Assembly: GCA_031267005.1 (NCBI GenBank)
Contig: JAIRZX010000230.1
Coordinates: forward strand, 1 to 15,964
Reading direction: 5' to 3'
Length of the DNA stretch: 15,964 bases
From: Deltaproteobacteria bacterium
GTDB lineage: Bacteria > Desulfobacterota > Desulfarculia > Adiutricales > Adiutricaceae
Shown: one piece after another, positions 1-6,888 of the stretch
How the letters are laid out: each line of letters starts with the position of its first letter
How positions within the stretch are numbered: position 1 is the stretch's first letter
Made by a program: the position numbers and the translations under genes
The notes under the pieces: generated by a model
Told to the model about the DNA's origin: nothing
Database searches by the model: none
What the model saw: only the letters and a program-made list of their open reading frames with translations

Positions 1-1
1 G

Positions 2-55
2 ATCTACCGCTCGAAGATGGCGAAGAAGAGGGCGGAGCTGGCGTCCGCCAAGTAA
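2..55 (+). CDS. 3' end of an unidentified gene (17 codons)
   Basis: One frame is open from the window edge to a TAA at 53-55 and reads IYRSKMAKKRAELASAK. The short tail is rich in Lys, Arg and Ala, as in cytoplasmic C-terminal tails of membrane proteins. Because a PTS EIIA and the general PTS proteins follow, a PTS EIIC or EIIB gene would fit here, but nothing in 17 residues proves it. A strong hairpin follows 48 bases after the stop, consistent with a gene end. Confidence 0.45.
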   Translation: MYRSKMAKKRAELASAK

Positions 56-103
56 CGCGCTGGCCTCGTCCAGCAGGGCCGGACGTTGCCCGCATCGGGC
101 GGC

Positions 104-135
104 CCGGGGTCCGGGGCCCAAACCCCGGACCCCGG
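104..135 (+). terminator. strong hairpin after the first gene (candidate terminator)
   Basis: CCGGGGTCCGGGG at 104-116 pairs perfectly with 123-135 around a six-base loop (117-122), giving a 13-bp G+C stem. There is no T-run after it, so a classical intrinsic terminator is doubtful. Position just after a stop codon suggests transcript end or 3' protection. Confidence 0.35.
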
Positions 136-440
136 AACGCCCGAAAGGACGGCGGCCGTTCCGGGGCGGCCGCCAGGTCCTTAAAGCCTTAACGCAAGGA
201 GCGTGGGCAAGAAACGGCCCATGAAGGCTAAAGGCGGGTAGGCGGAAGCCAGGGGGTGCGGGGGGGCGGCTCGGGCTGCGTTCAAGCGGCGGGTTGGGGA
301 AGGAACGGAACGGCGCTGAATGGTTGACGGGGGGCTATCAGGGAACGGGAAGGAGCTGGGAGGCAACGGGAAGCCACGAAAAGCGGAAGGAACGACGCTG
401 GGAGCGAACGGGTTGAGCCGGAGGGGGAACTTCAAGAATG

Positions 441-469
441 GAGGCTTCCTGGCGAACGAAGCCTCTTTT
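441..469 (+). terminator. candidate rho-independent terminator
   Basis: GAGGCTTC (441-448) pairs with GAAGCCTC (458-465) around a nine-base loop and is followed directly by TTTT (466-469). The stem has 8 bp plus a possible G-T pair. It lies 250 bases before ptsH with no gene just upstream, so it may end read-through from the upstream gene, end a small unseen transcript, or attenuate transcription into ptsH. Confidence 0.45.
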
Positions 470-719
470 GGCGGCTCGGCGGAAAATCTCCCGAAGCCGG
501 GAGGGGCGCCCCTGGGATGAAGCGGGATGACCTGTCCTTGGCCGGACCTTAACGGGACGCCGTTCTGCCCATCCTCTGCCCCTGCCTTGCCCCTGGCTTA
601 TGGCGACGGCCACGCGCTCCCGGTGGCGACTGGGAGCGAGCCGGATACGGACAAACGGACTTTGACGGGCGGCAGGCCGTCGGGCGGGATTCAACGCGGA
701 GCCGCCGGGGGAGAAGACA

Positions 720-1001
720 ATGGTTTCACAGAATGTGGTCATCACGTGCCCTTCGGGACTGCATGCGCGGCCTTTAGCGAAGTTCGTGCAGCTGGTCAAG
801 TCCTTCAAGAGCGAAGTCAGCATGATGACGCCGAAGGGCGAGGTCAGTTGCCGCAGCATAGTAGCCCTCCTGAGCGCGGCGATAAAGCAGGGCGCCGAGG
901 TGGAGCTCAAGGTTAACGGCCCTGACGAGCTGGACGCTTTGCCCAGGCTTGCAAGCTTCCTGGAGAGCCTGGGCGACGAACCCGTCGAGGCGCCCGCGTG
1001 A
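720..1001 (+). CDS. ptsH: phosphocarrier protein HPr
   Basis: HPr carries a phosphoryl group from enzyme I to sugar-specific EIIA proteins in the cytoplasm. The 93-residue product has the active-site motif GLHARPLA with the phosphorylated histidine at exactly position 15, and the regulatory-site motif SCRSIVAL with Ser46 at the position used by HPr kinase in Gram-positive bacteria. HPr kinase itself is not in the window. Length is close to the usual 85-90 residues; the acidic tail ending EPVEAPA is slightly longer. The ATG at 720 has GGGGGAG at 707-713, six bases away. The next gene is enzyme I, 473 bases downstream, so the two probably share regulation even though the gap is unusually wide. 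Identification is secure; what remains open is whether this is the cell's only HPr or one dedicated to this locus. Confidence 0.95.
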   Translation: MVSQNVVITCPSGLHARPLAKFVQLVKSFKSEVSMMTPKGEVSCRSIVALLSAAIKQGAEVELKVNGPDELDALPRLASFLESLGDEPVEAPA

Positions 1002-1290
1002 AATCCTGCGCCGACCGCAGGCGGGTCCTCCGGCGACGGCGCCCCGGGGAGGGCGCCGCAGCGGCGAAGGCGGCCGAGCAGGTGGCTTTGCGGGGGGGGT
1101 AGGTGGCTTCGCGGGCGAGGCGGGAGGGCTGGATCGGGCTCAAAGTTTCCCCGCGCCTGGTTTCCCCCCGCCAGATCCGGGTGGCCGGGCCGGTAACGGA
1201 GGGCGGCGGGCGCCGCGCTTTACGGCCCTCCCTGGTTAAAGGCGTACCGGGAACGACCGCGATCTAAAAGCCTTAAGACGGCGAAGTCGC
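1002..1290. other. gap after ptsH with several hairpins
   Basis: No gene is supported here. Hairpins visible by eye: CCTGCG/CGCAGG (1005-1021), GGCGCCC/GGGCGCC (1038-1057) and GGAGGGC/GCCCTCC (1198-1231). None is followed by a T-run. The first two lie within 60 bases of the ptsH stop and could end or stabilise the ptsH transcript. Confidence 0.5.
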
Positions 1291-1475
1291 GCCGCGGGCC
1301 CGGCGCGGGCAAGCCGATTACCCGCCGCGGGCCCGGCGCGGGCGAGGCGCTTTCCCGCCGCGGGCAAGGCGCTAAAGCGGCGCAGGCCATGCGCGGGCGA
1401 GGCGGTATAGCGCCGCAGGCCATGCGCGGGCGAGGCGCAATCGGGCCGCAGCCGCGGCGCGGGGGAGGCGGGATA
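1291..1475. repeat. 33-bp tandem repeat array upstream of ptsI
   Basis: Diverged units begin at 1291, 1324, 1357, 1377, 1410 and 1443. All have a period of 33 bases except the third, which is about 20 bases because of an internal deletion. Units share a core of the type GCCGCxGGCCxxGCGCGGGC followed by GAGGCG or AAGGCG. Units 1 and 2 share an identical 20-base block, and units 4 and 5 share an almost unbroken 33 bases. The last unit ends at the ptsI start codon and contains its ribosome binding site. Since 33 is a multiple of three the array stays open in several frames, but I see no protein. Such arrays arise by slippage, so the copy number may vary between strains. Confidence 0.85.
1461..1468 (+). 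promoter_or_regulatory. ptsI ribosome binding site inside the last tandem repeat unit
   Basis: GGGGGAGG lies six bases before the ATG at 1475. The equivalent position of the earlier units reads GGGCGAGG, so the ribosome binding site looks like one base change within a repeat unit. It fixes the ptsI start; ATGs further upstream (1389, 1421) are out of frame. Confidence 0.75.
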
Positions 1476-3154
1476 TGCAGAAGATTTCCATCAACAAGCC
1501 GGCGTCCAAGGGCATCGCCATCGGCGAGGCTTTCCTGTACACGCCGAGGAGGCTTGAGGCTGACAAGGGGCTCATATCCCACAAGGCCACCAGCCGCGAG
1601 CTCGGACGCTTCAAGGACGCTATGGCGTCCGCCAGAAGGCGCATCGTGGAGCTGGCGGTCAATTCGGATATATTCGCGGCCCACGTAGAAATTGCGGACG
1701 ATCCCTTCATCATGGAGACAGTGGAGTTCAAGATAACCTCAGAGCATAAGAACGCGGAGCTCGCGCTGGAGGAGACTTCCGACGAGATATCCGCCCGGTT
1801 CGAGGCTATCGACGACGAGTACCTGCGCGAGAGGGCGGCCGACGTGAAGGACGTCTGCGGAAGGGTCATGAGGAGGCTCAAGGGGGTTTCCGGAAGCGGC
1901 ATAGCCGGCATCGACCGGCCGGTCATCCTGGTCGCCGACAGCCTCATGCCATCCGACACGGCCGGGCTCGACACGAAGCTCGTGCTCGGGGTCATTACGG
2001 CCGAGGGGGGGGCCACCAGCCACGTGGCCATCATGGCCCGCGGGCTGGGCCTGCCCGCGGTCGTGGGGGCCAAGGGCATTACCGACATGGTGCCCCCGGG
2101 CGCCGAGATAGTGCTGGACGCCGTGGACGGCGCGGTCGTAGTGGAGCCCGACGCGGCGACAAGGGAGCTTTACCAGGCCAAGGCCAGGGACTTCGGAGAG
2201 AAGCGCAAGGCGCTCGCCGCCCTCTCCGGGCTTCCCGCCGAAACCACTGACGGCAGGCGGGTGAAGCTGTGCGCCAACGTCGGGAACATGCGGGACGTCA
2301 GGAGCGCGGTCCCTTTCGGCATCGACGGGGTGGGGCTCTTCAGGAGCGAGTTTCTGTACATGGAGAGCCAGGCCTTCCCGACCGAGGAGGAACAGTTCGC
2401 GGCCTACAAGGCCGCCGCGCAGGCCGTGCCGGGGGAGCTCGTCATAAGGACCCTGGACGTGGGCGGGGACAAGCCGCTCCCCTACTTCCCCTTCGAGGAA
2501 GAGGAGAACCCGTGCCTGGGCTGGCGGGCCATCCGCATGTGCCTCGACATGGTGGAGGTTTTCAAGACGCAGATTAGGGCGATCCTGCGCGCCAGCGCCT
2601 TCGGCGACGTCAGGATCATGTTCCCCATGGTAATTTCCGGGGAGGAGCTGGACAGGGCGCTGGAGATTCTGGCGGCTTGCAAGCGCGAGGTCGAGGGCCA
2701 CGGAATGGGATACAACCCGGAGATCAAGCGCGGAATCATGGTGGAGACACCCGCCGCGGTCATGTGCGCCCGCGAGCTGGCCGGGAAGGTGGACTTCTTC
2801 AGCATAGGCACGAACGATCTCACCCAGTACGTCCTGGCAGTCGACCGCGGCAACCGCCGGGTCGCCGCGTCCTTCGACCCTATGCACCCGGCGGTCCTCA
2901 GATCCGTGGCGGCCGTCATCGAGGCCGGCCACGCGGCGGGCATACCCGTCGGCATGTGCGGGGAGCTCGCGGGAAACGAGAAGGCAGCGGCGGTGCTCCT
3001 CGGCATGGGATTGGACGAGTTCAGCATGACGGCCTCGCAGATCCCGGATATCCGCTACATCATCCGCAACCGGAGCCACGCCGAAGCGAAGGCGCTCGCG
3101 GAGAGGGTGCTGGACGCCGGGAGCGCGGGCGAGGTGAGGAAGATCATAGGCTGA
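1475..3154 (+). CDS. ptsI: PTS enzyme I (phosphoenolpyruvate-protein phosphotransferase)
   Basis: Enzyme I takes the phosphoryl group from PEP and passes it to HPr, the first step of all PTS transport. The 559-residue product has the usual order: an N-terminal HPr-binding and swivel domain, the phosphohistidine motif GGATSHVAIMARGLGLPAVV with His183, and a C-terminal PEP-binding TIM barrel. The barrel shows LFRSEFLYM, GGDKPLPYF, the signature FFSIGTNDLTQYVLAVDRGN and the catalytic cysteine in PVGMCGELAGNE (Cys495). The family norm is about 570-575 residues, so it is complete. The start is fixed by GGGGGAGG six bases upstream. The aldolase gene follows after 83 bases with its own ribosome binding site, so ptsI, aldolase and dehydrogenase look like one operon. 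Placing the general PTS gene next to catabolic genes suggests an EI dedicated to this sugar, or a genome with one main PTS locus. Confidence 0.96.
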   Translation: MQKISINKPASKGIAIGEAFLYTPRRLEADKGLISHKATSRELGRFKDAMASARRRIVELAVNSDIFAAHVEIADDPFIMETVEFKITSEHKNAELALEETSDEISARFEAIDDEYLRERAADVKDVCGRVMRRLKGVSGSGIAGIDRPVILVADSLMPSDTAGLDTKLVLGVITAEGGATSHVAIMARGLGLPAVVGAKGITDMVPPGAEIVLDAVDGAVVVEPDAATRELYQAKARDFGEKRKALAALSGLPAETTDGRRVKLCANVGNMRDVRSAVPFGIDGVGLFRSEFLYMESQAFPTEEEQFAAYKAAAQAVPGELVIRTLDVGGDKPLPYFPFEEEENPCLGWRAIRMCLDMVEVFKTQIRAILRASAFGDVRIMFPMVISGEELDRALEILAACKREVEGHGMGYNPEIKRGIMVETPAAVMCARELAGKVDFFSIGTNDLTQYVLAVDRGNRRVAASFDPMHPAVLRSVAAVIEAGHAAGIPVGMCGELAGNEKAAAVLLGMGLDEFSMTASQIPDIRYIIRNRSHAEAKALAERVLDAGSAGEVRKIIG

Positions 3155-3237
3155 CGGGAATAGAGGGGCCGGGCGCGCGCGGCCCGGGCCGGCGGGCCCC
3201 CGGAGGGCCGGCGGCCAAGTCGAAAGGAGAAGCGATT

Positions 3238-4116
3238 ATGCCACTTACGACGTCTTTGGAGATGCTCAGGGACGCCAGGGCCGGCGGCTACGCCGTCGGG
3301 GCCTTCAACGCGGAGAACATGGAGATGGTACAGGCCATAATGTGCGCCGCCGAGGAGGCGAGGGCGCCCGTTATGATACAGACCACGCCGGGGACGCTCC
3401 GGCACGCCCCGCCATCGGTGTTCCAGGCCATGGCGGCGGCCGCGGCCGAGCTCCGCAGGGCGCCGGCGGCCATGCACCTGGACCACGGGGACTCGCTGGA
3501 GTGCGTCGTCCAGGCGCTCAGGGCCGGGTACACATCCATCATGATAGACGGCTCCAAGGAGCGCCTTGAGGCCAACATGGCCATCACGCGCTCGGCGGTG
3601 GAGCTGTGCTCCGCCTGCGGGGTGCCGGTCGAGGGAGAGCTGGGGCGCGTGGGCGGAAAGGAGGACGGCGAGGACATGGGCGAGGCAGGCTACACCGAGC
3701 CTAAGGAGGCCGAGGTCTTCGTCGCTGGCACGGGGGTGAACTTCCTGGCCGTGGGTGTCGGCACCGCACACGGGGTCTACTCGAAGGAGCCGAAGATCGA
3801 CATGACGCTCATCAAGGTCCTGCGCGCCAGGCTCCCGGTGCCCCTGGTCCTCCACGGGGCCTCCGGGCTCGCCGACGAGGTGGTCACGGAGTGCGTCAGG
3901 CTCGGCATCGCCAAGGTGAACTTCGCGACCGAGCTCAGGATGGCCTACACCAGGGGGGTGAGGGAAGCGCTCGAGGCCAGGCCCGACGCCTACGATCCCA
4001 AATACTACGGCAAGGCGGGCCGGGACGCCGTGAAGAAGGCCGTGCTCCAGAAGATCGCCCTCTTGGGATCCGAGGGCAAGGCCCGCCCGTGCGTCGGCAG
4101 GAGGGAGGGGTTGTGA
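3238..4116 (+). CDS. gatY: class II ketose-bisphosphate aldolase, GatY/KbaY type
   Basis: This zinc enzyme should split tagatose-1,6-bisphosphate (or fructose-1,6-bisphosphate) into dihydroxyacetone phosphate and glyceraldehyde-3-phosphate. The 292 residues begin LEMLRDARAGGYAVGAFN and contain the family motifs: MHLDHGD with catalytic Asp82 and zinc ligand His83, GTAHGVY with His178, VLHGASGL with His206, and KVNFATELR near the end. Length and motif positions closely match E. coli GatY/KbaY (284-286 residues). ELGRVGGKED corresponds to the ELGQLGGQED-type segment of that group. In E. coli, GatY and KbaY are helped by GatZ/KbaZ, and no such gene is in the window. ATG 3238 has AAGGAG at 3224-3229; the frame is open further upstream but there it overlaps ptsI. 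The adjacent GatD-like gene supports tagatose bisphosphate as substrate; fructose bisphosphate cannot be excluded. Confidence 0.88.
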   Translation: MPLTTSLEMLRDARAGGYAVGAFNAENMEMVQAIMCAAEEARAPVMIQTTPGTLRHAPPSVFQAMAAAAAELRRAPAAMHLDHGDSLECVVQALRAGYTSIMIDGSKERLEANMAITRSAVELCSACGVPVEGELGRVGGKEDGEDMGEAGYTEPKEAEVFVAGTGVNFLAVGVGTAHGVYSKEPKIDMTLIKVLRARLPVPLVLHGASGLADEVVTECVRLGIAKVNFATELRMAYTRGVREALEARPDAYDPKYYGKAGRDAVKKAVLQKIALLGSEGKARPCVGRREGL

Positions 4117-4118
4117 TC

Positions 4119-5186
4119 ATGAAGGCGCAAACCATGAAGGCCGCCGTCCTCCACGGCGCGGGAGACGTACGCTACCAGGACGTCCCGAAGCCCGTCCCGG
4201 GGCCCGGCGAGGTTTTGGTCCGCGTCGTAGCGGCCGGCATATGCGGCTCGGACGTCCCGAGGGTAAACGACGGGGCGGCCCATTTCTTCCCCATCATACT
4301 CGGCCACGAGTTCTCGGGGGTGATTGTCGCCATGGGAGAGGGGGTCGATGGGTTCAGCGTCGGCCAGAGGGCCACCGCGGCCCCGCTGGTCCCCTGCATG
4401 CGCTGCGGGGACTGCCAGAAGGGCGACTACGCCCTGTGTTCCGATTACAAGTTCATCGGGTCCAGGGTTAACGGAGCCTTCGCCGATTACGTTTCCGTCC
4501 CCGCCCTGGGGGTCGTCCCCTTCGAGGGCTCGGTGCCCTTCGAGCAGGCATGCCTGTTCGAGCCGGCCACCATAGCGCTCCACGGCCTCCTCCACGCAGG
4601 CTTTGAGCCCGGCGGCGACGTGGCTGTGCTGGGCGCGGGCACCATCGGGTTGTACGCGCTCCAGTGGGCGAGGCTCCTCGGCGCGAGGCGCTGCGCCGCC
4701 TTCGACATCACCAGGGAGAGGTTGGACCTGGCGCTGCGGCTCGGGGCGGACGCCTCCTTCGACACGGCGGAGGAGGGGTTCCCGGCCAAGGCCTCGGAGT
4801 ACACTTCCGGCAAGGGCTTCGGGCACGTGTTCGAGACCGCTGGCAGCAACGCCACCATGGCGATGGCCTTCGAGCTGGCCGCCGGGAAGGCCAAGGTGTG
4901 CTTTATAGGCACCCCGCACGCGGACTTGAAGTTCGGCTGGAAGCTCTTCGAGAAGATGAACCGCAAGGAGTTCACGCTGACCGGCTCCTGGATGTCCTAC
5001 AGCGCGCCGTTCCCCGGCCGCGAGTGGAGCTGGACGGCGGAGCGCTTCGGCGACGGCGGCCTGCTTTTCGACCCAGCCGTGATACACAAGGCCTACCCGA
5101 TGGATAAGGCCGGGGAGGCTTTCGAGCTCTTCAAGACCCCCGGCGCCGTTAAGGGGAAAATCCTGCTCGTGAACCGCGATGAGTAG
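4119..5186 (+). CDS. gatD: zinc-dependent dehydrogenase, probable galactitol-1-phosphate 5-dehydrogenase
   Basis: This enzyme probably oxidises galactitol-1-phosphate to tagatose-6-phosphate with NAD+. The 355-residue protein is a medium-chain zinc dehydrogenase. It has the catalytic zinc site GICGSD (Cys42) and GHEFSG (His63, Glu64), a four-cysteine structural zinc loop CMRCGDCQKGDYALC (Cys93, 96, 99, 107), Glu148 in the EPAT segment, and a Rossmann motif LGAGTIG (Gly172-Gly177). From memory of E. coli GatD, two stretches are particularly alike: AHFFPIILGHEFSG (GatD AHYYPITLGHEFSG) and GSWMSYSAPFPGREW (GatD GSWMNYSSPWPGQEW). The GSWM segment is what separates it from general sorbitol or threonine dehydrogenases. 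It starts two bases after the aldolase stop, with AGGGAGGGG at 4102-4110, so the pair is translationally coupled. A second ATG at 4134 is possible. Another hexitol phosphate is the main alternative substrate. Confidence 0.85.
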   Translation: MKAQTMKAAVLHGAGDVRYQDVPKPVPGPGEVLVRVVAAGICGSDVPRVNDGAAHFFPIILGHEFSGVIVAMGEGVDGFSVGQRATAAPLVPCMRCGDCQKGDYALCSDYKFIGSRVNGAFADYVSVPALGVVPFEGSVPFEQACLFEPATIALHGLLHAGFEPGGDVAVLGAGTIGLYALQWARLLGARRCAAFDITRERLDLALRLGADASFDTAEEGFPAKASEYTSGKGFGHVFETAGSNATMAMAFELAAGKAKVCFIGTPHADLKFGWKLFEKMNRKEFTLTGSWMSYSAPFPGREWSWTAERFGDGGLLFDPAVIHKAYPMDKAGEAFELFKTPGAVKGKILLVNRDE

Positions 5187-5255
5187 GCCTGAGGATGTCC
5201 GGGCGGAGTGCGGCCCCCCGGGCAGGGACCGGCATTCCCGGGCCGCTTTCGGGCG

Positions 5256-5278
5256 GCCCGGGGGCCGCGCCCCCGGGC
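5256..5278 (+). terminator. 10-bp G+C hairpin after gatD (candidate transcript end)
   Basis: GCCCGGGGGC (5256-5265) pairs perfectly with GCCCCCGGGC (5269-5278) around a three-base loop CGC, 70 bases after the gatD stop. No T-run follows, so it may work with Rho or only stabilise the 3' end. Confidence 0.4.
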
Positions 5279-5417
5279 GGCGCCCTTAAGAGGGGCGGCG
5301 CGACGGAGGGGGTTTTGCCCCGCAGGCTTTTTTGGCAAGAAGGAGTCGCGGGGGCCGCAGGATCTGAAGGCCCGAAGGATCTGGAGTGCCGGGATGAGCT
5401 GGAGTGACGGAAAGCTC

Positions 5418-5486
5418 GGAACGGACTGAAGGCTCTGAAGGGCCGGAAGGTTTGGAACGGACTGAAGGCTCTGAAGGGCCGGAAGG
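5418..5486. repeat. tandem duplication with 36-bp period
   Basis: A 33-base block at 5418-5450 is repeated exactly at 5454-5486, separated by TTT. The block is built from words such as GGAACGG, CTGAAGG and GGGCCGGAAGG that recur in degenerate form from about 5355 onward, so it is part of a longer slippage-prone purine-rich tract. No coding role is seen. Confidence 0.85.
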
Positions 5487-5619
5487 AAAGGGAGCGCCGG
5501 GAGGCCCCGAAGCGCGGCAGGGCCTTAAGGCGCTTTGATTATCGTAAGGCCAGGCGTTGCGTAAGCGGGCCAAGTTGCCTCGCCTCCCGGTTGCCGTCCG
5601 GTAAGTCATATCTTTTCGC

Positions 5620-5666
5620 ATGATAAATTTTGCTAAACATAACTGTAGTTTATTGACTTTTATCAT
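5620..5666. promoter_or_regulatory. nested inverted repeats, candidate operator
   Basis: ATGATAAA (5620-5627) is the reverse complement of TTTATCAT (5659-5666). Inside it, TAAAC (5634-5638) is the reverse complement of GTTTA (5648-5652), centred on a nine-base spacer. The inner palindrome ends at the base before the predicted -35 box and the outer right arm lies just after it. That is the layout expected for a regulator that controls this promoter. The regulator is not in the window. Confidence 0.4.
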
Positions 5667-5680
5667 TTTGTCGCTGTAAT
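5653..5680 (+). promoter_or_regulatory. sigma-70-like promoter for the first kinase-phosphatase pair
   Basis: TTGACT (5653-5658, five of six to TTGACA), a 16-base spacer, then TGTAAT (5675-5680, five of six to TATAAT). It lies in the most AT-rich stretch of the left 12 kb and would start RNA near 5687, leaving a leader of about 160 bases before the kinase ATG. It is the best promoter match I noticed in the PTS locus. Confidence 0.5.
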
Positions 5681-5848
5681 ATCAACCATAATTTTTCGGT
5701 TTACTTTAATTTTCCATCGAACGACTTTCCGTTTCCAGATACTGCTTTAACTCCAATCAGCGTTCCGGACTGTATCGCCCAACTGGACGGAACATGACGG
5801 AAACGCATAACGCGCACCCCTTAAGCGCGAAAGAGGCGCGATTAGCCA

Positions 5849-6781
5849 ATGATCATCACCGTCACCATGAACGCCTCTGTCGACAAGCGCTACCGGGTGG
5901 ATAGCCTCGAGCCGGGCACCGTAATAAGGCTTGACTCCTGCCGGAACACCGCCGGAGGCAAGGGCTTGAACGTGACGAGGGTGCTAAGGCAGCTCAATTG
6001 CGAAGTGCTGGCGGTGGGCGTTGCCGCCGGACGCAACGGGGACTTCATCGAGGAAGAGCTGAACGCGCTGGGGATAAGGCACTGCTTCGCGAGGGCCAAA
6101 GGGGAGAGCCGTTGCTGCGTAAACGTCGTCGAGGCGTCCAGCGGGAGGCAGACCGAGTTTCTGGAGCCCGGACCGACGCTGGACCCCACGGCTATCTACG
6201 ACTTCACTTCCCGCTTCACCATGGCGGTCGAGAGCGGCTCGATAGTCTCCCTCTCGGGGAGCCTGCCCCAGGGCTTGCCGCCGGGATTCTACGGGCGCCT
6301 AGCGTCCATGGCCGGTGGGTCAGGGGCCAGGGTCATAGTGGACTCCAGCGGGGAGTCGCTTTCGGAGTCCCTGACCGGCTCGCCGGTCCTGGTCAAGCCC
6401 AACCTCGAGGAGGCCGGCGCGCTTCTCGGACGCAGGCTCAGTGGGCTGGCCGACGCCGCGTGGGCGGCTACGCAACTCATGGCCCGCGGGGCGGGGGCGG
6501 TCGCCGTCTCCATGGGGGCCGACGGGGTGGTCTACGCCGGGCCCGACGGAGTCATCCGGGGAAAGCCCCCCAAGATTACCCCCCGGAACGCAGTGGGATG
6601 CGGGGACGCCATGGTCGCGGGCTTCGCCGTCGGCTTGGCCGAGGGCTGGGACGCGCCAAGATCCGTAAGGTACGCGGTGGCGCTCTCCGCCGCGAGCGCC
6701 CTGTGCGAGGAAACGGGGGCCTTCAGGGAGTCCGATCTGGAGGACATGCTCCCCAGGGTGGAGATGGCTAGGCTTTCCTGA
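5849..6781 (+). CDS. PfkB-family sugar-phosphate kinase, copy 1 (tagatose-6-phosphate or fructose-1-phosphate kinase)
   Basis: The enzyme should use ATP to phosphorylate a ketohexose phosphate to its 1,6-bisphosphate, feeding the aldolase encoded upstream. The 310-residue product is a typical LacC/FruK-type PfkB kinase. It has an N-terminal strand MIITVTMNASVDKRY, the substrate signature GGKGLNVTRVLRQL (about residues 36-49), VKPNLEEAG in the middle, and the C-terminal signature NAVGCGDAMVAGF with catalytic Asp253. The GXGD motif reads GCGD here, where many relatives have GAGD. ATG 5849 is supported by alignment with the second copy; the ribosome binding site is weak (GAGG at 5833-5836, 12 bases away). 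The HAD phosphatase gene follows after 107 bases. With GatD nearby, tagatose-6-phosphate is the favoured substrate, but LacC and FruK types cannot be told apart by eye. Confidence 0.88.
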   Translation: MIITVTMNASVDKRYRVDSLEPGTVIRLDSCRNTAGGKGLNVTRVLRQLNCEVLAVGVAAGRNGDFIEEELNALGIRHCFARAKGESRCCVNVVEASSGRQTEFLEPGPTLDPTAIYDFTSRFTMAVESGSIVSLSGSLPQGLPPGFYGRLASMAGGSGARVIVDSSGESLSESLTGSPVLVKPNLEEAGALLGRRLSGLADAAWAATQLMARGAGAVAVSMGADGVVYAGPDGVIRGKPPKITPRNAVGCGDAMVAGFAVGLAEGWDAPRSVRYAVALSAASALCEETGAFRESDLEDMLPRVEMARLS

Positions 6782-6888
6782 TTCCAGGCTTCCTTCGCGA
6801 GTTTTCCCGTCGGCCGTCCGGGGCGGGCGCCGGGGCCCCGGGGCGGCGTCACAAATATAAGCGCAAACGCGGAAAACGCTGGAAAATC

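Larger units (their letters stand above)
56..719. other. 664-base gene-free stretch before ptsH
   Basis: No open frame here has a convincing ribosome binding site or a recognisable protein. The stretch holds a 13-bp-stem hairpin (104-135), a second hairpin with 7-bp arms GGCGGCC/GGCCGCC (151-174), and a terminator-like hairpin with a T4 tail (441-469). Between about 290 and 430 it is purine-rich on the + strand, with many GGGAACGG- and GGAAGG-like words. I saw no clear sigma-70 promoter for ptsH, although one must lie here unless ptsH is read from upstream. Confidence 0.6.
5187..5848. other. 662-base gene-free stretch between gatD and the first kinase
   Basis: No protein is supported. From left to right it has a very strong G+C hairpin (5256-5278), a T6 run (5328-5333) in the middle of an inverted repeat TTGCC/GGCAA, a purine-rich stretch ending in a 36-bp tandem duplication (5418-5486), and then an abrupt AT-rich segment (about 5600-5760) with a promoter and palindromes. 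The first half therefore looks like the end of the ptsI-gatY-gatD transcript and the second half like the start of a new one. Confidence 0.65.

Noticed and set aside
1291..1475. CRISPR array
   Set aside because: The units are contiguous and diverged, without unique spacers, and no cas genes are present, so this is a simple tandem repeat.
1739..3079. 446-codon open frame on the minus strand
   Set aside because: It lies wholly inside ptsI, whose protein motifs are unmistakable. Long antisense frames are common in G+C-rich genes, and its His/Gly/Arg/Pro-rich translation matches no family I know.
2677..3237. Upstream extension of the aldolase frame
   Set aside because: It overlaps ptsI in another frame and its translation is low-complexity Gly/Arg. 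The family N-terminus begins at 3238 after AAGGAG.
4005..5087. 360-codon open frame on the minus strand
   Set aside because: Antisense shadow of gatD; no recognisable motifs and no ribosome binding site.
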